Positions 1 to 10,024 of a stretch of 64,000 nt of DNA are shown here, one piece after another (position 1 is the stretch's first letter; each line of letters opens with the position of its first letter). The position numbers and the translations under genes were made by a program. The DNA lies in the NCBI GenBank assembly GCA_030698625.1, contig JAUYMS010000035.1:185893-249892 (forward strand), in the 5' to 3' direction. Source of the DNA: Candidatus Omnitrophota bacterium (GTDB lineage: Bacteria; Omnitrophota; Omnitrophia; Omnitrophales; Aquincolibacteriaceae). The notes under the pieces were generated by a model. It saw nothing but the letters and a program-made list of their open reading frames with translations. It ran no database searches and was not told where the DNA came from.

Positions 1-2
1 AT

Positions 3-71
3 TATGTGGTGAAGCCCTTTGAGCCCATTCCGTTTCTTGAAAAAATCGCGAAGGCTCTTGCTCCTGCGTAG
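3..71 (+). CDS. Response-regulator receiver domain, C-terminal tail (partial)
   Basis: Only the last 22 codons and the TAG stop are inside the window. The reading frame gives [19 protein letters not shown], which matches the end of CheY-like receiver domains: the conserved Lys-Pro-Phe before the last helix, then the amphipathic alpha-5 helix. The rest of the gene lies upstream, so it cannot be said whether an output domain precedes it; the tail ends just after alpha-5, which suggests a receiver-only or C-terminal-receiver protein. The next gene follows after 16 bp in the same direction. Identification rests on one short motif and is moderate. Confidence 0.5.
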   Translation, partial: YVVKPFEPIPFLEKIAKALAPA

Positions 72-87
72 TTTGCCATTATTTCCT

Positions 88-2268
88 ATGCGTATCGACT
101 CCAAGCGCTTCCGCACCCTGATTTTGGGTCTTTCATTGTGTCTGGCTTTTAACGGCATTCCGCTTTTTGCTGCGGGCCCCGAAGAATTTTCCAACCGCCT
201 TGTCCTCGAAAAGAGTCCCTATCTGCTCCAGCATGCCCATAACCCCGTGGATTGGTATCCGTGGGGAGAAGAGGCCTTTGCAAAAGCGAAGGCCGAAGAC
301 AAACCCATTTTTCTCTCGGTCGGTTATTCGACATGCCACTGGTGCCATGTTATGGAAGATGAGTCCTTTTCCGACACCAAGGTGGCCGAGTTTATGAATG
401 AGAATTTTGTTGCCATTAAGGTAGATCGCGAAGAGCGGCCGGATGTGGACCAGATATATATGGAAGCGCTCAGGCGCATGACCGGATCGGGCGGCTGGCC
501 GATGAATGTTTTCCTCACGCCTGAAAAAAAGCCTTTTTACGGAGGGACCTATTTCCCGCCTGACGACCGTTACGGAAGCCCCGGTTTTGCCACAGTGTTG
601 AAGTCCGTCAGCGATTCCTGGAATGATGACGAGCGCAGGACAGGTATCCTGCGTTCAGGCGAAGTCTTTTTCAGGGCCATTCGCCGTGAGGCGGAAGAGG
701 CGAATGAGGAAACCGAAAAGTTGGACGAGGCAATTCTTAAGGAGGGCTATGACCGTCTTGTGGCTCGCTTTGATGAAGAAAGCGGCGGTTTTGGGCCGCC
801 CCCGAAATTTCCGCGCGCTCATAGTCTCTCGTTTCTTTTGCGTTATTGGAAGCGTTCAGGCGAAGAGCAGGCGCTAGCCATGGTAGAGCAGACGTTGCTC
901 AGCATGGCCGCGGGGGGTCTTGCCGATGCCCTGGGCGGCGGATTTCATCGCTATTCGACGGACGCTTACTGGAAAGTCCCGCATTTTGAGAAGATGCTCT
1001 ATGACCAGGCGATTCTGGGGCGGGCCTACGTTGAGGCGTATCAAGCGACACGCAAAACGGAGTACGCCCAGATCGCGCGGGGAATTTTTAATTATGTCCT
1101 CCGGGATATGACGGATCCTCACGGTGCATTCTATTCCGCTGAGGATGCCGATAGTGCCGTAAGTGCGGACAAGCCGGATGAGAAAACAGAAGGTGTTTTC
1201 TATCTTTGGGCAGATCAACAGGTTGTCGAACTCCTAGGTGCCGAACGAGGAGAGGTTTTCAATTACTATTACGGTGTCGAGGCAGAGGAAAGCATTCTTC
1301 ATACGGCTCATACGATTAAAGCGACAAGCGTAAAATTTGGTAAGCCCGAAACAGAGATTCGCAAGATCCTGAGGGAGGCACGCGAGAAACTGTTTCAGGC
1401 CCGCGTGAAGCGCGTACGCCCGCATTTGGACGATAAGGTGCTTGCCGATTGGAATGGGTTGATGATTTCAACGCTCGCCTATGCCTTCCGCGTTCTCGAT
1501 GAGCCGCGCTATCGCGATGCCGCGCGCGCGGCCGCCGACGTGATCCTCGAAAAGATGAAGCGCGTCCCGGATGGGCGCTTGCTGCACCGGTTTCGGGACG
1601 GAGAGGCTGCGATTGGGGCCTTTATCGACGATTATGCGTTTCTCTCTAACGGGTTGCTCGATCTTTATGAAGCGACCTTCGAAGCGCGGTATCTGGCTGA
1701 AGCCGTCAGGCTTTTGGAAGAGATGATTTCGTTATTCGCGGATAAAGAACGCGGGGGTTTTTACTTTTCAGCTCAGGATGCCGAAACCATCATTACGCGC
1801 AATAAAGTAATTTATGATGGGGCACACCCTTCGGGAAATTCGATTGCGGCCTTAGCGCTGTTTCGGGCAGGGCGCATTACCATGAACAAGTCTTTCGCGC
1901 TCGCCGCTCGCCGCGTGATTCATTTTGCGTCTAGGGACGTTGCCGAGGTTCCCGATGCTTACACGCAGATGCTCATGGCGCTGGATTTTGATCTGGGCCC
2001 TTCGCGCGAAATTGTCATTGCGGGTTCTGCTGATGATGAGGCTGCTCATGCCATGGTGAGCGAAGCCTTTGCTGAGTTTCTCCCGAACAAAGTTGTTGTG
2101 TTTCACCCGGCTGAAACCGAAGCCGCCAAAGCGATTCAAACTCTGTCTCCTTTTGTAGAAATGCAAGTCCCAATAAACGGAAAGGCCACCGCGTATGTCT
2201 GCAAAAATTATGTCTGTGATTTCCCCACGAACGATCTTGAAAAATTCAAAGAACTCCTGGCAGGGTAA
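88..2268 (+). CDS. DUF255 / YyaL-type thioredoxin-fold protein, exported
   Basis: A 726-residue protein of the DUF255 (YyaL, spermatogenesis-associated protein 20) family: an N-terminal thioredoxin-like domain followed by an alpha/alpha-barrel resembling N-acylglucosamine 2-epimerase or cellobiose-epimerase folds. The thioredoxin part carries CHWC at residues 83-86, and the conserved [11 protein letters not shown] and GGTYFPP segments follow. I chose ATG 88 because it starts a clean signal peptide (basic start, hydrophobic core, Ala-Ala cleavage region); an open frame from TTG 19 would overlap the upstream gene. The biochemical role of the family is not settled. Family assignment is firm, function is not. 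Confidence 0.9.
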   Translation: MRIDSKRFRTLILGLSLCLAFNGIPLFAAGPEEFSNRLVLEKSPYLLQHAHNPVDWYPWGEEAFAKAKAEDKPIFLSVGYSTCHWCHVMEDESFSDTKVAEFMNENFVAIKVDREERPDVDQIYMEALRRMTGSGGWPMNVFLTPEKKPFYGGTYFPPDDRYGSPGFATVLKSVSDSWNDDERRTGILRSGEVFFRAIRREAEEANEETEKLDEAILKEGYDRLVARFDEESGGFGPPPKFPRAHSLSFLLRYWKRSGEEQALAMVEQTLLSMAAGGLADALGGGFHRYSTDAYWKVPHFEKMLYDQAILGRAYVEAYQATRKTEYAQIARGIFNYVLRDMTDPHGAFYSAEDADSAVSADKPDEKTEGVFYLWADQQVVELLGAERGEVFNYYYGVEAEESILHTAHTIKATSVKFGKPETEIRKILREAREKLFQARVKRVRPHLDDKVLADWNGLMISTLAYAFRVLDEPRYRDAARAAADVILEKMKRVPDGRLLHRFRDGEAAIGAFIDDYAFLSNGLLDLYEATFEARYLAEAVRLLEEMISLFADKERGGFYFSAQDAETIITRNKVIYDGAHPSGNSIAALALFRAGRITMNKSFALAARRVIHFASRDVAEVPDAYTQMLMALDFDLGPSREIVIAGSADDEAAHAMVSEAFAEFLPNKVVVFHPAETEAAKAIQTLSPFVEMQVPINGKATAYVCKNYVCDFPTNDLEKFKELLAG

Positions 2269-2269
2269 G

Positions 2270-3055
2270 ATGAAAAGGGTCGCGCTATTCCTGCTTTTGG
2301 CGTTTTTTATCGCAGGTCATTCTTCCTGGGCCGCCGACGAGGTATCTCCGAAGATTATTGACCTGTCGCATGCCTTCGATGAGGACACGATTTATTGGCC
2401 CAATGCGGAAGGGTTCACTCTCGAAAATATTTCCAGGGGGATGACGAAGGACGGCTACTATTATTATGCCAACCGCTTTCGGGCGCCCGAGCACGGGGGA
2501 ACCCACATCGATGCCCCGCGCCATTTCTCAGAATCAGGTTGGACGGTCGACAAAATTCCCTTGGAGCGGCTGGTCGGTCAAGGCGTCATGGTGGATGTCT
2601 CGAAGGCGTGTGCCGGAAACAGGGACTATCAGATCCAGATCAAAGACTTTCTCGAGTGGGAAGCCCAGCACGGCACCATTCCGGCCGGGACGATCATTTT
2701 TATGAATACAGGTTACGGGAAGTTTTGGCCGAATCGCAAAGCTTACCTGGGAACAGATAAGACCGGGCCCGGATCCATTGCCGATCTCCATTTCCCCGGG
2801 CTTCATCCGGATGCGGCTCGTTGGCTGGTTGATGACCGTATTATTCAGGCGGCCGGTCTGGATACGCCGAGTATTGATTACGGCCAATCTAAGGATTTCG
2901 CGAGTCATGTTGAACTCTTTAAGGAAAACCTCCCCATCCTTGAAAATCTGGCGAACCTTGACCTTCTTCCGGCAAAGGGATTTATGGTCATTGCCCTACC
3001 GATGAAGATTCGTGGGGGAAGCGGCGCGCCGACGCGCGTGATTGCGATTCGCTGA
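2270..3055 (+). CDS. Cyclase / kynurenine-formamidase-like metal hydrolase, exported
   Basis: A 261-residue protein of the cyclase superfamily (PF04199), which includes KynB-type arylformamidases. The metal-binding signature HGGTHIDAPRHF is present near residue 80, and the C-terminal part has the usual family ending with Gly-Gly-Ser-Gly and an Arg-Val-Ile-Ala segment. ATG 2270 lies 1 bp after the stop of the preceding gene and begins a signal peptide ending near WAADE, so the enzyme is probably periplasmic. A longer open frame starts at 2195 inside the previous gene but lacks export logic. The substrate cannot be read from sequence; amide or ester hydrolysis is inferred from the family. Confidence 0.85.
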   Translation: MKRVALFLLLAFFIAGHSSWAADEVSPKIIDLSHAFDEDTIYWPNAEGFTLENISRGMTKDGYYYYANRFRAPEHGGTHIDAPRHFSESGWTVDKIPLERLVGQGVMVDVSKACAGNRDYQIQIKDFLEWEAQHGTIPAGTIIFMNTGYGKFWPNRKAYLGTDKTGPGSIADLHFPGLHPDAARWLVDDRIIQAAGLDTPSIDYGQSKDFASHVELFKENLPILENLANLDLLPAKGFMVIALPMKIRGGSGAPTRVIAIR

Positions 3056-3057
3056 AT

Positions 3058-6000
3058 TTAGGCGATCGGATTCCGAACCTGGGGAGTGTAGGCCAGATTG
3101 GGCGAGAGCCATTTCTCCACGGCTTCGACGCTCATGCCCTTGCGTGCGGCATAATCTTCAATCTGATCCCGCTCAATCTTGCCTAAGGCAAAATATTTGG
3201 CCTTTAGATGTGCGAAGTAATATCCCGAAACGGATGCGGCAGGCATCATCGCAAAATTCTCGGTAAGATCGACCGCGGCCAAATCAGAAGCATTGAGAAG
3301 ATCAAAAAGCGTTCGCTTTTCGGTATGATCCGGGCAGGCCGGATATCCCGGTGCCGGACGGATACCCCCATATTTGATGTGAATGAGTTCCTCATTTGCG
3401 AACTTTTCATCCGGAGCATAACCCCACAATTCTTTACGCACCCGTTCATGAAGGCGTTCGGCAAAGGCCTCCGCCAAGCGATCGGCCAAGGCCTTGATCA
3501 TAATCGCCCCATAATCGTCGTTGTCTTTCTCAAAGGCCTTAACGGATTTTTCCGTACCAATGCCAGCGGTTGAAGCAAAAAACCCTAAATAGTCGGGGAC
3601 CCCGATCTCCTTCGGAGCAATATAATCGCTGAGGCTCAGGTTCGCTTTGCCGTCTGGTTTCTGAGTTTGTTGGCGAAGCGTGTGGATTATCGCCAGGATA
3701 TTTTTGCGATTCTCATCGTTATAGATCTCGATATCATCGCCTACAGAATTGGCAGGATAGAGTCCTACTACGGCGTTGGCGGTCAGAAGGTTCTCGTCGA
3801 TGATGCGTTTTAATAGGGCCTGAGCGTCGGCATAGAGCGATTTTGCCTGCTGCCCCATATTCGGGCTCTCAAGTATTTCGGGGAAGCGGCCTTTCATCTC
3901 CCAGGTATGGAAAAAAGGGGACCAGTCGATATACTTTGCAATCTCGGCAAGCGGGTAATCACGAAAAACCCGGGCTCCTGTGTGAGCGGGTTTTGCGACA
4001 GCGGAGTTCCTCCAGTCCAGCGCGAGCTTATTTCGGCGTGCTTCGGCTATGGAAACATAGGCCACCGCAGACTTCCGGGCCTCATGCTCCTTCCTGAGAC
4101 GCGTATAGTTGTCTTTTGTCTCTTGGGTGATCTGCGGCCTGGAGGCAGGGTTCATGAGCCGGCTGACGACTCCGGGCGTACGCGATGCGTCGAGCACGTG
4201 AATAACCGCGCTTTTATAAGCGGGATCGATCTTTACGGCGGTATGGATCTTCGAAGTCGTTGCGCCGCCGATGAGGAGGGGAGTCGTGAGCTTTCGGTGC
4301 TGCATCTCGGCCGCGACATAAATCATCTCGTCCAGGGACGGAGTGATCAGGCCGCTCAAGCCGATAATATCGGCCTTGTTTTTCTCCGCTTCATCCAGGA
4401 TTTTTTCCAGGGGCACCATGACGCCGAGGTCGATGACTTCGTAGTTATTACAACCTAGTACGACTCCCACGATATTTTTGCCGATATCGTGGACATCGCC
4501 TTTAACGGTTGCCATGAGAATCTTTCCGGCTGACCGTGCCGTACTCGACTCTTGTTCCATATAAGGCGTGAGTACAGCAACGGCTTTTTTCATAACCCGG
4601 GCGCTTTTGACGACCTGCGGCAGAAACATCTTCCCGGCGCCGAAGAGATCTCCGACGACTTGCATCCCTGCCATGAGCGGGCCTTCGATGACCTCAAGGG
4701 GCTTAGCGAACTTCTGACGCGCTTCTTCCGTATCCGCTTCGATATAATCCGCAATTCCGTTGACGAGGGCGTGAGAGATGCGCTCTTCGACGCTCGCTGT
4801 GCGCCATTCGGCTGTCTTGATCTGTGTCTTCGGCTTTCCTTTCACGCCTTCTGAGTATTTTAGGAGTCTTTCGGTGGCGTCCGGCTTGCGGTTCAAGACG
4901 AGATCATCGACGATTTCCAATAGGTCTTTGGGGATATCCGCGTAAACGGTCAGGAGCGCAGGGTTCACGATTCCTGTGTCGAGCCCCGCACGGACGGCAT
5001 GGTAGAGAAACACGGCGTGTATGGCTTCACGAATGACATTGATGCCTCGGAAAGAAAACGAAACATTACTAATTCCGCCGGTGATATGGACATGAGGTAG
5101 AGTTTTCTTTATCCGCCGGCATGCTTCAATATATTCGGCTGCATAATTATTATGCTCTTCCATCCCCGTACCGATTGTGAGGACATTGGGGTCAAAGAAG
5201 ATGTCCTGGGGAGGAAAACCGACCTGCTCGATGAGAAGCTTATAGGAGCGCGTGCAGACTTCAACTTTTCTATCGGCGGTGACCGCCTGCCCGTCCTCGT
5301 CAAAGGCCATGACAACCGCGGCCGCACCATATCGGCGGATAAGCCGGGCCCGTTCCAGGAAGACGGCTTCACCCTCCTTCAAACTGATGGAATTGACGAT
5401 GCACTTTCCCTGCAGACACTTCAAGCCGGCTTCGATGACCGACCACTTTGAGGAGTCCAGCATGACCGGCACCTTGCAGATTTCGGGTTCCGCAGAGATC
5501 AGGTTCATGAATTTCGTCATGGCCTTTTCGGAGTCCAGGAGCCCCTCATCCAAATTGACGTCAATGATGACGGCCCCGGCCTCGACCTGATGTTGGGCGA
5601 TCTTCAGGGCCTCATCGTAATTGCCGGCCAGGATAGCCTTGGAAAACTTGGGAGAACCGGTGATATTGGTGCGTTCACCGATATTAATGAAATTGCTGTC
5701 AGGACGGATCGTTAGCGCCTCTAACCCGCTTAGGCGGGTCAGCGGTTCGAGTCGCGGAATCTTACGCGGCGGATACTTTGCGGCCGTTTCGGCGATCTGC
5801 TGAATATGCTGCGGTGTTGTTCCGCAACAGCCGCCCAGTATGTTCACCGAGCCTCCCGAGACAAACTCTTCAATGATTCGCGCCATGATCTCGGGGGTCT
5901 CGTCGTATTCTCCGAACTGGTTCGGCAGACCCGCATTCGGATACGCGCTGACATAGCAATCGGCAATGCGTGATAACTCCTCGATATACGGTCTCAGCTG

Positions 6001-6744
6001 GTCGGCACCCAATGCGCAATTGAGGCCCACGGCAAAGGGGCGGGCATGTGAGATCGAATTCCAAAAGGCCTCGAGCATTTGGCCTGACAGAGTTCTCCCG
6101 CTGCGGTCCGTGATGGTACCGCTCACGATAATGGGCAATTCTTTGCCCGTTTTAAGAAAGTAGGCAGAGGCGGCGAAGAGCGCGGCCTTACAATTGAGAG
6201 TATCAAACACTGTTTCGATGAGTAAAAGGTCTACGCCCCCGTCGACGAGACCGCGAATCTGTTCCGTGTAACTGGTGACAAGTTCATCATAGGCTACCGC
6301 ACGAAAGCCCGGGTCATTAACATCGGGGGATAGCGATGCCGTCTTGTTGGTCGGTCCGATTGCACCTGCCACAAACCGGGGTTTGTCCGGTGTCCTCTTC
6401 GTCGTGCGGTCGACCGCTCTGCGGGCAATTTTTGCGGCAGCCAGATTGATATCGTAGACGTGACTTTCAAAGCCGTAATCGGCCATGGAAATGGACGTTG
6501 AATTGAAGGTGTTGGTTTCCACGATGTCGGCGCCGGCATCCAAATAGGCGTGGTGGATTTCTTCGATAATCTTGGGCTGGGACAGGGAGAGCGCGTCATT
6601 GTTACCTTTGATATTCTGGGAGTGGTTCTTAAAAATAGCCCCTCGATACCCGGCTTCATCCAGCTTGTGGGACTGGATCATAGTCCCCATCGCACCGTCC
6701 AAGATGAGCACTCTTTTCTCGATTTCTCTAGTAATATCAGGCAT
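3058..6744 (-). CDS. metH: Cobalamin-dependent methionine synthase
   Basis: A 1,228-residue enzyme with all four MetH modules. The N-terminal homocysteine barrel has its zinc cysteines in GGCCGTTP near residue 305. The methyltetrahydrofolate (pterin-binding) barrel follows at about 340-630. The B12-binding domain has [11 protein letters not shown] near residue 750, with the His that replaces the lower cobalamin ligand. The reactivation domain has [15 protein letters not shown] near residue 1130. It transfers the methyl group of 5-methyl-THF to homocysteine. I chose the start in [10 protein letters not shown] because the open frame upstream has no family match and would run into the neighbouring promoter. 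The gene converges on the cyclase with a 2-bp gap. No cobalamin riboswitch fits in the short upstream region. Confidence 0.97.
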   Translation of the reverse strand: MPDITREIEKRVLILDGAMGTMIQSHKLDEAGYRGAIFKNHSQNIKGNNDALSLSQPKIIEEIHHAYLDAGADIVETNTFNSTSISMADYGFESHVYDINLAAAKIARRAVDRTTKRTPDKPRFVAGAIGPTNKTASLSPDVNDPGFRAVAYDELVTSYTEQIRGLVDGGVDLLLIETVFDTLNCKAALFAASAYFLKTGKELPIIVSGTITDRSGRTLSGQMLEAFWNSISHARPFAVGLNCALGADQLRPYIEELSRIADCYVSAYPNAGLPNQFGEYDETPEIMARIIEEFVSGGSVNILGGCCGTTPQHIQQIAETAAKYPPRKIPRLEPLTRLSGLEALTIRPDSNFINIGERTNITGSPKFSKAILAGNYDEALKIAQHQVEAGAVIIDVNLDEGLLDSEKAMTKFMNLISAEPEICKVPVMLDSSKWSVIEAGLKCLQGKCIVNSISLKEGEAVFLERARLIRRYGAAAVVMAFDEDGQAVTADRKVEVCTRSYKLLIEQVGFPPQDIFFDPNVLTIGTGMEEHNNYAAEYIEACRRIKKTLPHVHITGGISNVSFSFRGINVIREAIHAVFLYHAVRAGLDTGIVNPALLTVYADIPKDLLEIVDDLVLNRKPDATERLLKYSEGVKGKPKTQIKTAEWRTASVEERISHALVNGIADYIEADTEEARQKFAKPLEVIEGPLMAGMQVVGDLFGAGKMFLPQVVKSARVMKKAVAVLTPYMEQESSTARSAGKILMATVKGDVHDIGKNIVGVVLGCNNYEVIDLGVMVPLEKILDEAEKNKADIIGLSGLITPSLDEMIYVAAEMQHRKLTTPLLIGGATTSKIHTAVKIDPAYKSAVIHVLDASRTPGVVSRLMNPASRPQITQETKDNYTRLRKEHEARKSAVAYVSIAEARRNKLALDWRNSAVAKPAHTGARVFRDYPLAEIAKYIDWSPFFHTWEMKGRFPEILESPNMGQQAKSLYADAQALLKRIIDENLLTANAVVGLYPANSVGDDIEIYNDENRKNILAIIHTLRQQTQKPDGKANLSLSDYIAPKEIGVPDYLGFFASTAGIGTEKSVKAFEKDNDDYGAIMIKALADRLAEAFAERLHERVRKELWGYAPDEKFANEELIHIKYGGIRPAPGYPACPDHTEKRTLFDLLNASDLAAVDLTENFAMMPAASVSGYYFAHLKAKYFALGKIERDQIEDYAARKGMSVEAVEKWLSPNLAYTPQVRNPIA

Positions 6745-6811
6745 TTCGGGCCGACTCTCCCCCGTGATTAGGGCATTATGCCCGTAGTATAGCAAATCTA
6801 GCAAATATTTA

Positions 6812-6841
6812 TTAACTCCTATTGAAACGAGCTGATATAAT
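6812..6841 (+). promoter_or_regulatory. Extended -10 promoter of the inositol-phosphate synthase gene
   Basis: TGATATAAT (6833-6841) is a perfect extended -10 element. TTAACT at 6812-6817 is a possible -35 with 18 bp spacing. Transcription would begin about 37 nt before ATG 6885, leaving room for the GGGAGG ribosome site at 6867-6872. It lies between divergent metH and this gene. Confidence 0.6.
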
Positions 6842-6884
6842 GGCGCGCTCCATTTTTCTACCGAAAGGGAGGACTATAAATTCT

Positions 6885-8012
6885 ATGGGACGTAAAATCA
6901 AAATCGCAATTGTCGGAATTGGCAATTGCGCGAGTTCCTTGATTCAAGGCATTCATTATTACCGCGGCAAGGCTGAAAAAGAGGCCATCGGCCTTATGCA
7001 TTGGGAAATAGGCGGGTACAGGCCCTCAGATATTGAAGTTGTGGCAGCCTTCGACATTGATAAGAGGAAAGTCGGAAAGGGTATTCACGAAGCGATCTTT
7101 GCCCGGCCCAATTGCACCACCGTATTTTTTAAGGACATACCGCCCAGCCATGTGCGCGTAACGATGGGGAAAGTACTCGACGGTGTCTCCGAGCATATGT
7201 CGGAATACGATCCGGAGGATTCCTTTATCGTCTCCGACGAAGCAGAGATCGAGAAACAGGAAGCCATTAACATCCTGCGCACATCAGAAGCCGAAATCCT
7301 CATGAATTACCTCCCGGTGGGTTCCGAACGCGCCACGGAATTTTATGCCGAATGCGCGCTGGAAGCCGGCCTCGGACTCGTTAATTGTATCCCCGTTTTT
7401 ATCGCCAGCAATCCGGCATGGTCCGAGCGGTTTCGCGCCAAGAATCTCCCGATTATCGGTGATGACATCAAGGCCCAATTTGGCGCGACGCTTACGCATC
7501 GCTTGCTCGTGGATGCCTTCAGGAAACGCGGGGTCAAGATGGAGAGGACCTATCAGCTCAACACGGGCGGGAACACCGATTTTCTCAACATGCTGAATCA
7601 GAAGCGGCTTCGCTCGAAGAAGATTTCTAAGACCGAAGCCGTGCAGTCGGTTGCGGCGGAGCGTCTTGATCAGAAGGACATCCATATCGGGCCGAGTGAC
7701 TATGTGCCCTGGCAGAAGGACAATAAGCTTTGCTTTCTCCGTATGGAAGGGAAGCTTTTCGGTGATGTCCCGATGAACTTGGAAGTGCGCCTTTCGGTTG
7801 AAGATTCGCCGAACTCGGCCGGGGTTGCCGTGGATGCTATCCGCTGTATGAAGCTGGCTTTAGACCGAGGTGAGGGAGGGATTTTGGAAGGGCCATCGGC
7901 TTATTTCTCCAAGCACCCCCCGAGGCAATATACCGACGATGAAGCTTGGCAGATGACCGAACAATTTATTGCAGGCGAAGTCAAAGTGCCTGATGCGCCG
8001 GCTCTAACTTAG
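6885..8012 (+). CDS. myo-Inositol-1-phosphate synthase
   Basis: A 375-residue NAD-dependent enzyme of the Ino1 family, the shorter form seen in bacteria and archaea. It converts glucose 6-phosphate to inositol 1-phosphate. The Rossmann motif appears at the N-terminus (IAIVGIGNCAS). The family core is clear around residues 140-240: NYLPVGSE, NCIPVFIAS, IIGDDIKAQFGAT and NTGGNTDFLNM. ATG 6885 is preferred over upstream TTG/ATG frames because it follows an AGGGAGG ribosome site and starts directly at the nucleotide-binding fold. The gene stands alone. Its product could feed phosphatidylinositol lipids or an inositol-based solute, but no partner gene is nearby. Confidence 0.93.
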   Translation: MGRKIKIAIVGIGNCASSLIQGIHYYRGKAEKEAIGLMHWEIGGYRPSDIEVVAAFDIDKRKVGKGIHEAIFARPNCTTVFFKDIPPSHVRVTMGKVLDGVSEHMSEYDPEDSFIVSDEAEIEKQEAINILRTSEAEILMNYLPVGSERATEFYAECALEAGLGLVNCIPVFIASNPAWSERFRAKNLPIIGDDIKAQFGATLTHRLLVDAFRKRGVKMERTYQLNTGGNTDFLNMLNQKRLRSKKISKTEAVQSVAAERLDQKDIHIGPSDYVPWQKDNKLCFLRMEGKLFGDVPMNLEVRLSVEDSPNSAGVAVDAIRCMKLALDRGEGGILEGPSAYFSKHPPRQYTDDEAWQMTEQFIAGEVKVPDAPALT

Positions 8013-8503
8013 CTGATCGTACGCCCCACGGCGAGTAGTCCGCCCAAGACGCAAATCACCCCTATGACAAAGAGGCGTACCTGCCTTTTCGCAGATCCCG
8101 TATACACGATGAGGACAGCTTCTGATGGATTGGTCGGGTTATATTGCACCGGCAATTTCTGACCGGCTGAGAATGTCCTCGTCGTGAGATTGCCCTTCAC
8201 ATCGGCCACGACGACATCGATTCCGTCGGCTTTCTGATAGGCATCACGAAAGATGCCGGTTCCCCACAGCAACTGGTTCGCCTGGTGTTTCTCGCCTTTG
8301 GCCTCATACTCAAATTCTATAATCGGCAAAGCATCGGCGGGCGCACTCGGGGCCTCTGCACGTGTGATTGTGGAAAGAGTCTCATGCCAGGTTTGCACGG
8401 CCTGATCTTTCACTGCGGATTGCTGCGAAACGCTGACCAGGGCAACTCCCAGACCTGATAGAAGGATGGCCACTAGAATAATTAAAAACGAACCTCGCTG
8501 CAT
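8009..8503 (-). CDS. DUF3592 membrane protein
   Basis: A 164-residue protein with one transmembrane helix at each end (about residues 6-27 and 143-160) and a beta-rich middle portion. The GQKLPVQYNPTNPSEAVL segment before the last helix is typical of DUF3592. The family has no known biochemical function. The gene overlaps the end of the inositol-phosphate synthase gene by 4 bp, tail to tail, and is divergent from the FIST gene. Its start codon lies 6 nt after a -10-like element with no Shine-Dalgarno site, so it may be translated from a leaderless transcript. Confidence 0.8.
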   Translation of the reverse strand: MQRGSFLIILVAILLSGLGVALVSVSQQSAVKDQAVQTWHETLSTITRAEAPSAPADALPIIEFEYEAKGEKHQANQLLWGTGIFRDAYQKADGIDVVVADVKGNLTTRTFSAGQKLPVQYNPTNPSEAVLIVYTGSAKRQVRLFVIGVICVLGGLLAVGRTIS

Positions 8504-8509
8504 TGCGTT

Positions 8510-8538
8510 ATCTTACAGCACTTTGCGTTAGGAAACAA
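8510..8538 (-). promoter_or_regulatory. Promoter placed for leaderless transcription of the DUF3592 gene
   Basis: On the minus strand TTGTTT (8538-8533), a 17-bp spacer and TAAGAT (8515-8510) form a plausible sigma-70 promoter. The start codon at 8503 begins 6 nt after the -10 box, at the expected transcription start. Confidence 0.5.
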
Positions 8539-8552
8539 GAGCACTGCTCTTG

Positions 8553-8561
8553 TGTTATACT
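8553..8561 (+). promoter_or_regulatory. Extended -10 element of the FIST gene, leaderless spacing
   Basis: TGTTATACT is an extended -10 element ending 7 nt before ATG 8569. There is no convincing -35 and no Shine-Dalgarno sequence, as expected for an extended -10 promoter with a leaderless mRNA. Confidence 0.5.
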
Positions 8562-8568
8562 TTTGGGG

Positions 8569-9750
8569 ATGTCGCCCAAGGTATTTGCATCCCACTGTCT
8601 TAGCGGAAAGGCCCTGTCAGAGGCCGCCGAGACCCTTGTCCCCGAAATCAAAGATAAACTCGGCGCGAAATCCTGCGATGTTGTCATGGCTTTCGTATCC
8701 GAGGGGTTTCATGATGAGAATCCTGCCGAGATCTTTTGTGCCCTTCAAAAGGCTCTGGGGGCGAGCCACCTCATAGGATGCAATGCCAACGGCATCGTGG
8801 GAAGCAATCACGAGATTGAAATGGAGCCGGCGCTTTCAGTCCTCGCGATGCATTTACCCGCTGTCCATGTCATGCCCATGACTTTCTCTTCTCTCGAATT
8901 GGAGACGGCAACCTCAGGGGCCGACCTCGTCAAGCAGTTGGATTTGTACCCGAACGAGGAACCAAACTTTATATGTCTCTCGGATCCTATGAGCTGCGAT
9001 GTCGTGAAGTTATTGCGATTATTCAATGAAGGCTATCCCAAGAGGCCGGTTATTGGCGGTCTGGCTAGCGCCATGGTCGGAGGAGGTAAGAACTGGCTTT
9101 TTCTGAACGGAGATCTCTACGAGGAAGGGTCGGTAGGATTGGCGTTTAGCGGCGATGTCCGGTTTGATATCGTGGTCTCTCAGGGGTGCCGGCCGATTGG
9201 CGAGACTTACACCGTAACGAAGTCTCAGCATAATATTCTCTATGAATTGGCGGGCAAGCCCCCCATAGAAGTCCTTAGCGCTATTTTTTCAAAATTGTCA
9301 CCCAAGGATCAGGAATTGGCACGGCACTCCCTTTTTGTCGGTTTGGCAATCGATGAGAATAAGCGCGAGTTGAAGCGCGGCGATTACCTGATACGTAATA
9401 TCATGGGTGCCGATAAATCGAGCGGCGCCATATCGGTCGGAGAGTTAATCGATATCGGTCAGACGCTGCAATTTCATCTTCGCGATGCCGAGACTTCACG
9501 CGAGGATCTACAGTTTCTGCTCTCGACTTTGCCGGAGGGCATTTCCGGTCAGGACTCGGGCGCTCTGCTTATCAGCTGCTGCGGCCGCGGTCAGGGGCTC
9601 TACGGAAAGCCCGACCACGATGTCGAGCTCATTCAAGCGGCTCGGGGTCCTTTGCCCATGACCGGCTTTTTTGCTAATGGCGAATACGGCCCCGTTAATC
9701 AAACGAATTATGTCCACGGTTATACCGCCAGTCTCACCATCATCCGTTAG
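8569..9750 (+). CDS. FIST domain sensory protein
   Basis: A 393-residue protein with FIST_N (about residues 25-220) followed by FIST_C (about 225-370). Recognisable family features are the IGCNANGIVG segment, the PVIGGLASA turn and the C-terminal GAL-xx-SCCGRGxxLYG signature with GFFANGEYGPV. FIST domains are thought to bind small ligands, possibly amino acids, and usually act with signal-transduction partners; no kinase or cyclase lies adjacent here. ATG 8569 is preferred over an upstream in-frame ATG at 8503 because homology starts after it and a -10 box lies just before it. Confidence 0.88.
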   Translation: MSPKVFASHCLSGKALSEAAETLVPEIKDKLGAKSCDVVMAFVSEGFHDENPAEIFCALQKALGASHLIGCNANGIVGSNHEIEMEPALSVLAMHLPAVHVMPMTFSSLELETATSGADLVKQLDLYPNEEPNFICLSDPMSCDVVKLLRLFNEGYPKRPVIGGLASAMVGGGKNWLFLNGDLYEEGSVGLAFSGDVRFDIVVSQGCRPIGETYTVTKSQHNILYELAGKPPIEVLSAIFSKLSPKDQELARHSLFVGLAIDENKRELKRGDYLIRNIMGADKSSGAISVGELIDIGQTLQFHLRDAETSREDLQFLLSTLPEGISGQDSGALLISCCGRGQGLYGKPDHDVELIQAARGPLPMTGFFANGEYGPVNQTNYVHGYTASLTIIR

Positions 9751-9809
9751 CCTCCTTTAGCCGGAAGATCCCAAACTCTGTGGGTGCTCCGAATGCCTCA
9801 TGCCGCGGA

Positions 9810-9949
9810 GTGAAAGCGGGGCTGTCAGAAACATGCGGAGGATTTCTCTGGCCGTATCAGCGGGTATCAAAGTCAACGGTTCTCGGCAAGACTTTGATGA
9901 GCAGGATAGGCCGAGAAATCCGTAGCGTTTCGGACAGCCCCGCTTTCAC
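9810..9949. repeat. 140-bp palindromic repeat, copy 1
   Basis: A long imperfect palindrome. The terminal 17 bp (9810-9826 and 9933-9949) are a perfect inverted repeat, with GTGAAAGCGGGGCTGTC on the left. Inner arms also pair, for example the TATCAAAGTC segment with GACTTTGAT. A second copy in opposite orientation lies at 16874-17013 with exactly the same length; I count about 120 of 140 identical positions. All five differences in the 17-bp arms are compensated on the other side. The element fills most of the 274-bp gap between the FIST gene and leuC and contains no credible gene. It could be a structured RNA, a REP/MITE-like element or a transcription boundary. Confidence 0.85.
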
Positions 9950-10006
9950 CTCGCGCCGTGAGGTACCCCGAACTTCGGGGGTGGATGGCGAGGAGAGGAG
10001 ATTTGC

Positions 10007-10014
10007 TGTATAAT
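10007..10014 (+). promoter_or_regulatory. leuC -10 element with very short leader
   Basis: TGTATAAT contains a perfect TATAAT (10009-10014), 10 nt before the leuC ATG. Any leader would be only a few nucleotides long, and no ribosome-binding site is visible between them. No clear -35 is seen. Confidence 0.5.
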
Positions 10015-10024
10015 ATGCGCCGCT

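Noticed and set aside
3907..4458. Open frame of 183 codons on the plus strand inside metH
   Set aside because: It is antisense to a fully conserved MetH B12-binding region and has no recognisable domain; it is a shadow of the codon bias on the opposite strand.
6745..6884. Possible cobalamin or SAM riboswitch between metH and the inositol-phosphate synthase gene
   Set aside because: The gap is about 140 bp and is shared by two divergent promoters; no B12-box or SAM-riboswitch core is visible.
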